In this document: one piece after another, positions 25,648 through 34,099 of the stretch
How positions within the stretch are numbered: the first letter of the stretch is position 1
Layout: every line of letters begins with the position of its first letter
Source: Candidatus Atribacteria bacterium
GTDB lineage: Bacteria; Atribacterota; Phoenicimicrobiia; Phoenicimicrobiales; Phoenicimicrobiaceae
Assembly (NCBI GenBank): GCA_011056645.1
Contig: DSEL01000181.1
Coordinates: 1 to 42,987, forward strand
Reading direction: 5' to 3'
DNA: 42,987 nucleotides
The notes under the pieces: model-generated
What the model was told of the DNA's origin: nothing
Seen by the model: the letters and a program-made list of their open reading frames with translations, nothing else
Databases searched by the model: none
Made by a program: the position numbers and the translations under genes

Positions 25648-26658
25648 TTAATTATCGTACTTGGTAAAGGGAGAGATCTTCTTTAATTTTTGGTTATTGT
25701 TAGTGCTTTCTATTAGTTCTTTGATTCTTTCTAAACTATACTTATAAAATTTTTTGTATCGGGGTTTTAATTCCAAACATAATACTCCATTGTAGTTCTT
25801 TAAAAGAGGGAATATCTTATCATAGGGAATCTCTCCCCAACTGACAGGCATGTGCATATCGCCTATGCCAAATTGAATTAGATTGATATCTTGGTTTTCA
25901 GGAGAGGTTTTGGGTTTGCCAAAACAATCGTGAATATGCAGGTGTTTTATATGCGGCAGGGCTAATTTTATGGAATCTAAAAATTTAAAGCGATAATATT
26001 TGGAGGCCAGATAAGCATGGCCGAAATCTAGGGTTATTCCCACATTTTCTTGGTCAATCTCTTTGACTTGTTTGACTAAATCTTCAATATTTGTACCATA
26101 ATTATATTTGCTAATCTCTAGAAAATCTTTTTCCAATTCCGGGCATCCATTTTCCATAGTAATGCTCACGCCTAAATCTTTGGCAAAGGGAGCTAATTCT
26201 TGTAAGGCTTTTATTTCCATCTTCTTTAATGAGTCAATTTTTCTGGTAGAAGATATTTTTGAAAAATTATTTTGACCTAATTCTTTACCTTTATCTTCCT
26301 CTTGTAAAGAAATTTTTCCACTATGGTATACAAAAATTTCTGCACCTATAGCATTGGTAAATGCAATTCCGGATTTAAAGATTTCTTTTTGTAATTTAAA
26401 ATTACGAGAGTCCATCAAATTGAGCAGATCGGGACCGTGAACAGTATATTTTAATTTAAATTCTTTTAGAATGTCTTTAATTACCCTGGTTTGAAGCCAA
26501 TTCAGTTTCCCCTTAAAGATCGCATCAACTCCGTGAACGGGTATCTCGGCATAATTAAAACCATTATCCTGAATACTTCCTAAAGTTTTTTCTAATAAAT
26601 CTAAATCTCCATCTATAGCAGAAGAGTCTATATTTATTCCAATCCCTTTTATATGCAT
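25648..26658 (-). CDS. Sugar phosphate isomerase/epimerase-like TIM-barrel protein
   Basis: 336-residue xylose-isomerase-like (AP endonuclease family 2) TIM barrel. Candidate metal ligands are E169 area (SITMENGCPEL), D-x-x-H in LDFGHAYLA, H in HLHIHDCFGK and E in LCLELKPRY, the usual glutamate-aspartate-histidine-glutamate set. KYTVHGPDLLNLM and FVYHSGK supply the substrate-side histidines. Function may be isomerisation or epimerisation of a sugar or inositol derivative. The extra C-terminal tail is basic and not conserved. The ribosome site is weak. The neighbours are the debranching enzyme gene downstream and an unknown gene upstream. Confidence 0.8.
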   Translation of the reverse strand: MHIKGIGINIDSSAIDGDLDLLEKTLGSIQDNGFNYAEIPVHGVDAIFKGKLNWLQTRVIKDILKEFKLKYTVHGPDLLNLMDSRNFKLQKEIFKSGIAFTNAIGAEIFVYHSGKISLQEEDKGKELGQNNFSKISSTRKIDSLKKMEIKALQELAPFAKDLGVSITMENGCPELEKDFLEISKYNYGTNIEDLVKQVKEIDQENVGITLDFGHAYLASKYYRFKFLDSIKLALPHIKHLHIHDCFGKPKTSPENQDINLIQFGIGDMHMPVSWGEIPYDKIFPLLKNYNGVLCLELKPRYKKFYKYSLERIKELIESTNNNQKLKKISPFTKYDN

Positions 26659-26769
26659 ATTTTTCGCTTCAAACCAACAATATTTTTATTTACTATTTCA
26701 GATTATAACATAATCAAATTTATATATAACTATAATCAAAAAATTGTTTAAAATAGTTTTTTTAAATAT

Positions 26770-27531
26770 TTAATTTTCTTCGATATTTTTTAAAATTACA
26801 TTTCTGCCATAATTAATCTTTTTTATTAATATGTGTCCGATCTTAGGAGTATTTATTTCAGCATCCGTTGTATCAAAAATATAAGTTTCCAAATCACAAT
26901 CCTTTCTCAATCTTTCAATAAATTTGATCTGCTTTCCTTTGTTATTATATATTTTATTTCCTCGAATGGTATTTTTTAAAAGAATTTCAACACCTAAAGG
27001 ATCATGGATTTTTCTACAAATCTCTTTATCTAAGTTGCTTTGATCCACCTCGATATTGTAAATGCCAACTCTCCCGCATATTGGGCAAAACTCAACAAAT
27101 GGATGATTCTTATTTTCTGTTGTTACCTCATAATGGGCACTCAGAGCCAATCGATAAAATATTATATTCTCATTATTTATATTCAATTTTACCCTTTCGG
27201 ATTGATTATTCATCAAATTTTTATAATAGTATCTAATATGCAATTGATGATCGTGGCTATTTGCAGGATGGTCAATATCTGTATAAGGTTGCAGGCCTTT
27301 ATATCTTCCTTCCGTATCGCTTCCTTCATTGCTATTAAACAAAATATGGCGTAAACGATAATTTTCGCTAAAATTATTCTTTATATTACAATATTTCATT
27401 AAATTAAATATGACTAAATACACCGCTTCAAAATATCCTTCTACAATATTACTATTTACATAAAACCAGATATTAGGATATCTCGGAATTTCTTTGGAGA
27501 TAATGTCTTTTTTGGGTAATTTACAATACAA
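26770..27531 (-). CDS. Unknown protein with a single CPICG motif
   Basis: 253-residue soluble protein that I cannot assign. It begins with a TTG start (GAAGGAT upstream, weak). The N-terminal part is rich in Asn, Tyr and Ile; PYTDIDHPANSHDHQLHIRY holds several His and Asp residues; EFCPICGRVG is a lone zinc-knuckle half; and the C-terminal half has positively charged IRGNKIYNNKGKQIKFIERLRKD. A second CxxC is missing, so a zinc ribbon would need a partner. Codon usage is more A+T-rich than its neighbours by eye, and it is isolated by about 110 and 315 nt of non-coding DNA, which would fit horizontal acquisition. Confidence 0.6.
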   Translation of the reverse strand: MYCKLPKKDIISKEIPRYPNIWFYVNSNIVEGYFEAVYLVIFNLMKYCNIKNNFSENYRLRHILFNSNEGSDTEGRYKGLQPYTDIDHPANSHDHQLHIRYYYKNLMNNQSERVKLNINNENIIFYRLALSAHYEVTTENKNHPFVEFCPICGRVGIYNIEVDQSNLDKEICRKIHDPLGVEILLKNTIRGNKIYNNKGKQIKFIERLRKDCDLETYIFDTTDAEINTPKIGHILIKKINYGRNVILKNIEEN

Positions 27532-27846
27532 TTTCTATCCTTCGTTTATAAATATAATTTGTAAAAATAGTTACTTGTCTTTTTATATATAAAAAAGATT
27601 GTTTAACGGTTTATTTTACTTTATTCCATGATTTAACTATACGATAGAACTCTTTAAAATCCTTCTTTTTTTTATAAAATATTTTGAAATTTCTCCGAGT
27701 AAAGAAATTCATCATTATTATTTGACGAAAAAGAAAAATAAATGATATATTTTGGGAGATTGCTTTCTCGCTTTATTTTCTGCTATAATGGCGGGGCAAA
27801 CAAATTAAAAGTATTGAATTTATTATTTTAAACTGGAGATAACGAA
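27532..27846. other. 315-bp intergenic region with promoters
   Basis: A+T-rich spacer between the orphan gene and the divergent PfkB kinase. No reading frame of note. It contains two candidate promoters for the kinase: TTGACG/TATATT at 27722-27751 and TTGCTT/TATAAT at 27760-27789. Nothing else is recognisable. Confidence 0.5.
27760..27789 (+). promoter_or_regulatory. Sigma70-type promoter of PfkB kinase gene
   Basis: TTGCTT at 27760-27765, 18-nt spacer and a perfect TATAAT at 27784-27789, 57 nt before the ATG. A second possible promoter (TTGACG, 18 nt, TATATT) lies just upstream at 27722-27751. Confidence 0.6.
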
Positions 27847-28740
27847 ATGAAAAATACCGATAAGTTTTATGATATTGCTTTTATAGGACATTATACCAAA
27901 GATACCATCGTTTCTTCTACCGGAACCAGAGTGGTTGACGGAGGGGCTTTTAATTACGGTGCACATGTGGCAGTAAGGATGGGCCTAAAAGTAGCAGCAA
28001 TTACCCGTTTGGCAGAAGAAGATTTTTATGTAGTAGAAAAACTAAAACACCTGGGTGTGGATGTATTCGCCCATATTTCGCCTCATTCCACTTGTCTTCG
28101 TCTGGAATATCCCACTTCCAATCTTGATGAGCGAGTCATTTATGTAACCAGTTCAGCAGGTCCTTTTACTTCTGACCAAGTAAAAAAAGTCCAAGCTAAG
28201 GCAATCGTTGTTGGTGCTTCTATGCGCGGGGAGGTTAGCTTACAAGTGATAAAAGAACTATCGAAAAAGAAAACTTTCCTTTCCGCTGACGTGCAGAGCT
28301 TTATTCGGGTAAATGATAATGGTAAATTAGTCCCCAGGGAATGGCCGGAAAGAAACGACTTATTTGCTTGTTTGGATATTTTAAAAACTGATGCAGTAGA
28401 GGCAGGGCTTTTATTCGGTAAATGCGATCTCTATACTGCTGCTCAAAAAATGCACGATCTGGGACCAAAAGAAGTAATTATTACTCACCGAAATGGTGTA
28501 TTAGTCTTTGCCGATGGCAAATTTTACGAAGAAAAATTTTTACCCAAAGAAATTATAGGAAGAAGCGGTCGGGGAGATACCTGTATTGCCGCTTACACTG
28601 CTAAAAGATTAAGTGCTTCTCCTCAAGAGGCAACTGTCTGGACGGCTGCAGTAACTAGTTTAAAAATGGAAGCAGAAGGACCTTTCCAACGTACTTTGCA
28701 AGAGGTTAATAATCTTATTGATAATAAATATAAGAAGTAA
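27847..28740 (+). CDS. PfkB-family sugar kinase (second paralogue)
   Basis: 297-residue PfkB-fold kinase and paralogue of the gene at 22435-23319. Shared blocks include LKTDAVEAGLLFGK, LGPKEVIITHRNGVLVF, the catalytic GRSGRGDTCIAAYTAKRL and the tail AAVTSLKMEAEGPF. The N-terminal VVDGGAFNYGAHVAVRMGLKV is the substrate-loop region. Unlike its paralogue it has its own promoter and faces the other way, convergent with the ABC transporter operon. RBS CTGGAGAT. The substrate is unknown. Because it flanks the uronate and sugar locus, a sugar or sugar-acid substrate is a reasonable inference. Confidence 0.88.
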   Translation: MKNTDKFYDIAFIGHYTKDTIVSSTGTRVVDGGAFNYGAHVAVRMGLKVAAITRLAEEDFYVVEKLKHLGVDVFAHISPHSTCLRLEYPTSNLDERVIYVTSSAGPFTSDQVKKVQAKAIVVGASMRGEVSLQVIKELSKKKTFLSADVQSFIRVNDNGKLVPREWPERNDLFACLDILKTDAVEAGLLFGKCDLYTAAQKMHDLGPKEVIITHRNGVLVFADGKFYEEKFLPKEIIGRSGRGDTCIAAYTAKRLSASPQEATVWTAAVTSLKMEAEGPFQRTLQEVNNLIDNKYKK

Positions 28741-28815
28741 AATTCAATTGTTAAATCTTATTTTTTAGCAGTTTTTAGGTCTTCGATCAAACTATATTAA
28801 AGAAAAAAGCCTTTC

Positions 28816-29913
28816 TCATTTTTTAATCTCTTCATAAGGGATAACATGCAAACTTTTTTCCTTTAATTTTACAGATACTTCCTCTCCTATAGAAAATATT
28901 TTATGCTCCTGAGGATTAGCAATCTCTACGGTGAGGAGATTTTTTTCAGTTTTAATTTCGTATACCATCCTAGAACCAAGATAAATCACCTGACTGATTA
29001 TACCATTAATAGCCTCTGGTTTCTTAGGTTCGAGTTCAGTAGATTCAGGCCTGATAACCAGAAAAATTCTATCTCCTTCAGTGAAGATCTTCTTAGGTGT
29101 AGACACTTTATACTTTAACCCTTCTATATCAACCTCAATTTCTTTCTGAGATAAAATAGTGGCTACTTTTCCTTCTAAAAAGTTTGCTTTGCCAATAAAA
29201 TCAGCTACAAAATAATTGACCGGGTGAGCATAGATTTCTTGAGGAGTACCTATCTGCTGAATCTTACCTGCATTCATAATAACTACTCGGTCAGAAAGAG
29301 TCACCGCCTCTTCCTGATCATGAGTAACATACACCGAAGTTATGCCAACTCTCTGCTGTATTTTTCTAATCTCTAATCGGGTAGATACTCGCATCTTGGC
29401 ATCAAGATTGGAAAGAGGCTCATCAAGTAATAATACTTTAGGTTCCATAATTAAAGAGCGGGCTAAACTAACCCGTTGCTGCTGACCTCCAGAAAGCTGC
29501 GAAGGCGACCTGTCACCTAATTCTTTCAAACCTACCAGATTCATGATCTTCTCTGTTCTTTCTCGAATAGCCTTTTCTTTCTCTTGATGAATCTTTAATC
29601 CGTAGGCAATATTTTGATATACGGTCATGTGCGGAAATAGAGCATAATTTTGAAACACCATCGTAGTGGGTCGTCGATTTGGAGGAGTGGTAGTAACATC
29701 TTCTCCGTCAATAAATATTTTCCCGGAAGTGGGAAGTTCAAAGCCAGATATCATACGAAGAGCAGTAGTCTTCCCGCACCCAGAAGGTCCTAAAAGAGTA
29801 ACTAACTCTCCTTTTTTTACTTCTAAATTGACTTTATCTACCGCTGTAACACTTTTTTTCCCACTTCCAAAAATTTTCTCTAAATTTTCAAGAACAAGAT
29901 AATCCTGTTTCAT
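28816..29913 (-). CDS. ABC transporter ATP-binding protein (FbpC/AfuC/PotA type)
   Basis: 365-residue importer ATPase. Walker A GPSGCGKTT at residues 42-50, Q-loop in VFQNYALFPHMTV, signature LSGGQQQRVSLARSL, Walker B LLLDEPLSNLD and switch histidine in YVTHDQEEA. Residues from about 240 form a TOBE domain (AHPVNYFVADFIGKANFLEG). It is the last gene of the binding protein-permease-ATPase operon, 28 nt after the permease. The CUT1-like/ferric/polyamine/phosphonate ATPases are hard to separate by sequence alone; substrate identity must come from the binding protein. Confidence 0.93.
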   Translation of the reverse strand: MKQDYLVLENLEKIFGSGKKSVTAVDKVNLEVKKGELVTLLGPSGCGKTTALRMISGFELPTSGKIFIDGEDVTTTPPNRRPTTMVFQNYALFPHMTVYQNIAYGLKIHQEKEKAIRERTEKIMNLVGLKELGDRSPSQLSGGQQQRVSLARSLIMEPKVLLLDEPLSNLDAKMRVSTRLEIRKIQQRVGITSVYVTHDQEEAVTLSDRVVIMNAGKIQQIGTPQEIYAHPVNYFVADFIGKANFLEGKVATILSQKEIEVDIEGLKYKVSTPKKIFTEGDRIFLVIRPESTELEPKKPEAINGIISQVIYLGSRMVYEIKTEKNLLTVEIANPQEHKIFSIGEEVSVKLKEKSLHVIPYEEIKK

Positions 29914-29941
29914 AAAAAAATCCTTTCCTTTTTCTTAATAA

Positions 29942-31651
29942 TTAGCCAACAATGTCAATAGTTCTTACGCCTTTTCCAATACGATTGACAATTAACTGGA
30001 TAATCCCTAAGGCAATTAAAACAATAACAATCAACAAATTGCACATCGCTGCTGCTTGTGCATACCTGCTATTATCTACAAAACCCAGTATAGCTATGGT
30101 AATTAAATTCCATTTACCCGATACGACAAAAATTACCGCACTGATAGCCGTCATAGCTTTTACAAAATTATAGGCAAGACCGGAGAAAAAAGCGGGGGCA
30201 ATCATCGGTAAAGTAATCCTGCGAAAAGTAGTATTACTATCTGCACCCAGATCAGTTGAGGCTTCCTCGATAGAAGGGTCAATTTGCTGCAGAGCAGCAA
30301 TTCCAGAGCGTATCCCTACCGGCATATTTCTAAATACCAAAAGAATGATGATAATCCAAGCTGTTCCGGTCATGATAAAAGGAAACAGTACAGTTCTTTG
30401 GTTAAATGCCAAGATATACCCTATGCCAACTACCGTCCCGGGAACCGCAAAAGTAAGCATGGAGATAAATTCCATTACCCCCCGGCCAATAAATTTTTTC
30501 CTTATCACCAGAAAAGAGATAAAAATGCCTATAATACCCGCTATTGGTGTAGCCACAGATGAAAGAACTAAGGAATCAATTAAATAATCTTTGCCCACTT
30601 GAAACATTTCTACATAATGTTTTAGAGTTAAGGTGGAGTTAACTCCCCAGAGAGTCTGAAAAGAACCATGAACGATGGTTCCGTAAAAAAGAAACACCAG
30701 TCCGGTAAAAATAATACAACAGGTATAGACCGGTAGTTTTATATACCATTCCAACTGTTTAATGGTGGCACCGGTAGGTTTTCCGGTAACTGTAATATAA
30801 GATTTTCGAGAAACCCAGTATTTTTGCAGAAAAAAAGCAACTATGGTAGGGATGAATAAAAGTATGGCCAGAGTAGAACCCCGAGACAAATCGTACATTC
30901 CGGTAATTTGCAAAAAAGCTTGAACTGAAAGAACTCGATAATTTCCGGAGATAACCATAGGATTTCCGAAATCAGCTAAAGATTGGATAAATACCAAAAG
31001 CCAGGCACTAGCAATGCCTGGTGTAGCTAAAGGTAAAGTAATAGTAGAGAACACTTTTGCCCTTGAAGCTCCCAAATCCATAGAAGCCTCTTCTAATGAT
31101 GGGTCAATAGCTTGAAGAATACCGTAAAGAACCAAAAAAGCTGTCGGGGCATAAGCGATAGTTTCAACCAGTATCAATCCTCCCAACCCATATATGGTAT
31201 AGTTTCCAATAATTTTAGTTAAAAGGGGATTTAGATTCCCCGCTCTCCCAAAGAGCAGAATGGCTGATAGTGCCACTACAAAGGGAGGAGAAATAATGGG
31301 AAAGGTTGCAGTCATCCGAAAAAAATTTTTAAAGGGCATCGGAGTCCTGGTAAGGGCATAAGAAAAGATAAATCCAATTACAGTACCTATGGTTGCAGTG
31401 TACACTCCTAAAAGCATACTATTTAAAAAGGGTTGATAATAATATCTTTTGGAAAAAATTGCGAAATAGTTGGAAAGATTCCATTGTTTATCAATAAATA
31501 AGCTCGTTTTAAAGACTTGAAATATCGGAAATACTACAAAGACTATCAGGCAATAAAAAATCGCCAGAATAGATACAAATAGCAACGGTTCTTTCCATAT
31601 TAAGCGTAGATTTCCGGTGACTTCCTGTATTTTTCTCTTTGAGCTACTCAT
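29942..31651 (-). CDS. ABC transporter permease, fused double domain
   Basis: 569-residue permease in which two BPD_transp_1 units are joined, the FbpB/AfuB/PhnU-like layout. About 12 membrane helices are visible. EAA loops occur in both halves: EEASMDLGASRAKVFSTITL and EEASTDLGADSNTTFRRITL, each ending in the IxLPLxxP-type coupling segment that contacts the ATPase. The RBS is modest (GGGCGG). It follows the binding-protein gene after a strong intercistronic hairpin at 31689-31733, which would lower permease relative to binding-protein levels. Confidence 0.92.
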   Translation of the reverse strand: MSSSKRKIQEVTGNLRLIWKEPLLFVSILAIFYCLIVFVVFPIFQVFKTSLFIDKQWNLSNYFAIFSKRYYYQPFLNSMLLGVYTATIGTVIGFIFSYALTRTPMPFKNFFRMTATFPIISPPFVVALSAILLFGRAGNLNPLLTKIIGNYTIYGLGGLILVETIAYAPTAFLVLYGILQAIDPSLEEASMDLGASRAKVFSTITLPLATPGIASAWLLVFIQSLADFGNPMVISGNYRVLSVQAFLQITGMYDLSRGSTLAILLFIPTIVAFFLQKYWVSRKSYITVTGKPTGATIKQLEWYIKLPVYTCCIIFTGLVFLFYGTIVHGSFQTLWGVNSTLTLKHYVEMFQVGKDYLIDSLVLSSVATPIAGIIGIFISFLVIRKKFIGRGVMEFISMLTFAVPGTVVGIGYILAFNQRTVLFPFIMTGTAWIIIILLVFRNMPVGIRSGIAALQQIDPSIEEASTDLGADSNTTFRRITLPMIAPAFFSGLAYNFVKAMTAISAVIFVVSGKWNLITIAILGFVDNSRYAQAAAMCNLLIVIVLIALGIIQLIVNRIGKGVRTIDIVG

Positions 31652-31688
31652 ATTTTCCGCCCTATAATAATATTTATGGCAATAATAT

Positions 31689-31733
31689 AATAATCCCTGC
31701 TACTACAATAATTAGCCAGTAACAGGGATTATT
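31689..31733 (-). terminator. Intercistronic stem-loop between binding protein and permease
   Basis: A 16-bp stem (31689-31704 with 31718-31733; all positions pair, one as G-U) and a 13-nt loop lie about 30 nt after the binding-protein stop. No U tract follows on the minus strand, so it is more likely an mRNA-stabilising or attenuating hairpin than a full terminator. This arrangement is known in sugar ABC operons to favour binding-protein production. Confidence 0.65.
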
Positions 31734-31764
31734 TTTCCTCTATTACTTCATTGCTCTACTTTGA

Positions 31765-32769
31765 TTATTTTCCTATTCTATCTCTCCAAGCAGTAACCAA
31801 TTCATCTTTGTGCTCGCCTGCCCAGATTGCGTCATAGTCGATTAATTTTACTTTATCTAAAGTTACTGAACCTTCGGCAACTGTTGCTTTCGGATTTACC
31901 GGTAAACGGTTATATTTCTGGAATAAATCCTGGGCTTTTTTGGTAAAACACCAGTCAATAAATTGCTTTGCTAATTCCGGTTCCGGTCCGCCTTTAATTA
32001 AAGATAATCCTCCTACTTCATAACCAGTTCCTTCTAAGGGGAAGGTCATAACCACTGGATATCCTTCATTTACACCTTTGGCGAGGATATCGTGGGAGAA
32101 AGCAATACCAACTGCTATTTCACCTAATCCTACCATCGGTATACATCCGGTTCCGGATTTTGTATACTGAAAAATACTTTGCTTATCAAATTCTTCCCAC
32201 CAATTCAGGGCTTTTTCCAGACCAACCATTTGGACCAGAGTTGCATAAGTAGTGTAGGAAGTACCAGAAGTATAGGGATAAGCTATCGCAACGTTTTGTT
32301 TGAAAGCTGGGTTTAAAAGATGAGACCAGGAAGTCGGTGCTTCTACATTATGTTCCTTTAAAAAATTCACATTAGATACAAAGCCGATTGCCCCGGTGTA
32401 AAATCCGGTCCAAGCCCAATCCTTTGCATGTAAAATATCTTTTAATTCAAAATCGGTATTAGGTTTATACGGTTCAAGTAATCCTTTAGATGCTGCATTT
32501 ATATGAGAGGTATTGGAACCTGCATGCCACATGCTTGCTTGAGGATTAGCCGCTTCTGCTTCTATTCGGGCTAATACTTCACCGGAAGACATTCTCACCC
32601 ATTCTACATCAATTCCCGTTTCTTTCTCAAAAGCCTCAATGTAATACTGAGCTTCTTCGGTATCAAATGCTGTATACATATGAAGCACCTTGCCTGCTGC
32701 CAGACCTGTTACTAAAATACTGCACAACATAACAATAACCATTAATAATGTAAAAGTTAATTTTTTCAT
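31765..32769 (-). CDS. ABC transporter substrate-binding protein (AfuA/FbpA-like)
   Basis: 334-residue periplasmic binding protein of the type 2 (cluster D) fold. Signal peptide at residues 1-25, ending TGLAAG. Family blocks are LHMYTAFDTEEAQYYIEAFE, SLIKGGPEPELAKQFIDWC and KKAQDLFQKYNRLPVNP. The paired iron-binding tyrosines of true ferric binding proteins are not evident at the expected C-terminal half position. AfuA homologues of this group bind hexose phosphates, and others bind 2-aminoethylphosphonate or thiamine. Because HAD phosphatase, PFK and Gnd genes lie next door, a sugar-phosphate ligand is my preferred inference. RBS AGGAGG is strong. Confidence 0.88.
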   Translation of the reverse strand: MKKLTFTLLMVIVMLCSILVTGLAAGKVLHMYTAFDTEEAQYYIEAFEKETGIDVEWVRMSSGEVLARIEAEAANPQASMWHAGSNTSHINAASKGLLEPYKPNTDFELKDILHAKDWAWTGFYTGAIGFVSNVNFLKEHNVEAPTSWSHLLNPAFKQNVAIAYPYTSGTSYTTYATLVQMVGLEKALNWWEEFDKQSIFQYTKSGTGCIPMVGLGEIAVGIAFSHDILAKGVNEGYPVVMTFPLEGTGYEVGGLSLIKGGPEPELAKQFIDWCFTKKAQDLFQKYNRLPVNPKATVAEGSVTLDKVKLIDYDAIWAGEHKDELVTAWRDRIGK

Positions 32770-32807
32770 GAAAACCTCCTAATTTAATTTCTTTTGTAAT
32801 GTTTACC

Positions 32808-32864
32808 ATACAGGAATATATCATCTTTATATTCCTGTATATAATATACTGTACTTTTTGTTAA
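32808..32864 (-). promoter_or_regulatory. Promoter with overlapping 13-bp palindromic operator
   Basis: On the minus strand TTAACA (32859-32864) and TATACA (32836-32841) are 17 nt apart. A perfect inverted repeat, ATACAGGAATATA at 32808-32820 and TATATTCCTGTAT at 32828-32840 with a 7-nt loop, begins in the -10 element. The lack of a U run argues against a terminator for the upstream HAD gene. A repressor binding here would block transcription of the ABC operon. Confidence 0.55.
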
Positions 32865-32925
32865 CCTCCCTTCTTTTTTTATAAATAATTTTAAAAAATA
32901 GTATTTTTTAAAATTATTTTATCTT

Positions 32926-33969
32926 TTATAATATTAGCAGTCTGCCTTGGGGATTAAATTTTCTATATAAGGTTTTTCTTATCTCTTGTCTTTCTCTGTA
33001 AGACCTTTGGTGATCATAACCATTTTTCTGCCATGGCGGAGAAGTAAAGAGTCCTTGATTAAATACCTGTAAAAGCCAATCTTCATATTCACCTTTATAT
33101 TTTCTTTTAATAAATCTTTGAAATGCTCCGGGGAAATCATGCCATGCTTTCTGTTCTTGACCTGGAGGCGTAGGATAAAAAAGCCCGTTATTTGCTTTAA
33201 CTGCTTTTAAATCGCCTCCACCATCACCAATCATCATCACCTGATCATCTTCATACTTGCCTGCTTTTTTGGCAATCTCAATATGATGCTGTTTTGACCC
33301 CATTTCCTGACCAGCAATAATCTGAGCGTATTGAGCAATCCCTTGAGCTTCCCAATAGTTTGCTAAATCTGAGTATGGTGTTTTAGAAACAATTAATATA
33401 TCAGCAGATTGAGTAATTAATTCTAAACATTCTTTTACTTGATTAAAAGGCGGCATCTTTGCAGAAATATAGGGAAATGTTCTGTTAACTGCTTCACTCC
33501 ATCCTAAAAGTTTATATAAAGCAAAATTTTTGGGATTTTTATGGATAAATCCTTCCAAACTTGGATTCCCCAAACCTAATTTATTTTCCTTGGTATAAGC
33601 GATATATTCATTCAGGGATTTTATATCGGGTAGCTTGACATGCCTTTCCTGTACCACTCGCTGAACATCTGCTCTATTTTGAAGAGCGGTAAGGATAAGT
33701 TGAATGGCAATAAATCTATTACACCCTCTATCTATAGAAAAAAGATTATAATATTCGGCAATTTCCCGGAAGTAAGATTCAATCTCCCATAATTGGTAAA
33801 ATTCCATAAATTGAGGGTGAAAAATTAACATCTGTTTTCCATTCATATTGTCGGTAACACAACCGTCGGTATCGATAGCAACCAAAAAATCTTTTGTTCT
33901 TTTAAATTTTCTTAATTGTTGTTCCGCGTCTTCCTTTATCTGTTCTTCGGTAAGCCTGGGTAAAGCCAT
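32926..33969 (-). CDS. HAD-superfamily hydrolase, large-cap type
   Basis: 347-residue HAD protein. Motif I is VAIDTDGCVTDNM (two Asp), motif II VSKTPYSD, the lysine is probably in GSKQHHIEIAKK, and motif IV MMIGDGGGDLKAVK. A long helical cap of about 150 residues separates motifs I and II, and the C-terminal 60 residues are basic and aromatic. It is likely a phosphatase for a small phosphorylated metabolite. It lies downstream of the PPi-PFK gene (gap about 120 nt holding a heptamer hairpin) and upstream of the ABC operon. If the transporter brings in a sugar phosphate, this enzyme could remove the phosphate inside the cell. Confidence 0.82.
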   Translation of the reverse strand: MALPRLTEEQIKEDAEQQLRKFKRTKDFLVAIDTDGCVTDNMNGKQMLIFHPQFMEFYQLWEIESYFREIAEYYNLFSIDRGCNRFIAIQLILTALQNRADVQRVVQERHVKLPDIKSLNEYIAYTKENKLGLGNPSLEGFIHKNPKNFALYKLLGWSEAVNRTFPYISAKMPPFNQVKECLELITQSADILIVSKTPYSDLANYWEAQGIAQYAQIIAGQEMGSKQHHIEIAKKAGKYEDDQVMMIGDGGGDLKAVKANNGLFYPTPPGQEQKAWHDFPGAFQRFIKRKYKGEYEDWLLQVFNQGLFTSPPWQKNGYDHQRSYRERQEIRKTLYRKFNPQGRLLIL

Positions 33970-33991
33970 TATTTCCTTTCCTTTCTAATAC

Positions 33992-34099
33992 AAGTAATAA
34001 GTAATATGTAATTAGTAATAAAACTATAGTTCTGGATTTATAGAAACAGGTTACTTGTTACTGGTTACTAGTTACTGATTACTTATTACTTATTACTTC
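33992..34099. repeat. Inverted pair of heptamer arrays (empty hairpin element)
   Basis: The right part (34051-34099) is seven tandem 7-mers of pattern TTACTNN: TTACTTG, TTACTGG, TTACTAG, TTACTGA, TTACTTA, TTACTTA, TTACTTC. The left part (33992-34021) is an inverted copy; its reverse complement matches 34069-34098 at 26 of 30 positions. The unit lies between pfp and the HAD gene, and the pfp stop codon is inside the array. Confidence 0.8.

Noticed and set aside
29015-29040. tRNA T-loop-like GGTTCGAGTTC
   Set aside because: It falls inside the conserved ABC ATPase coding sequence and no cloverleaf can be drawn around it.
28816-32769. Dedicated ferric iron transporter
   Set aside because: The layout is like FbpABC, but the iron-site tyrosines are not evident and the context is carbohydrate metabolism; I left the substrate open.
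32808-32840. Rho-independent terminator of the HAD gene
   Set aside because: The stem is A+T-rich with no U tract, and it overlaps a plausible promoter -10, so an operator is preferred.
34051-34099. CRISPR-like array
   Set aside because: Units are only 7 nt with no spacers and no cas gene in the window, so this is a short tandem repeat.
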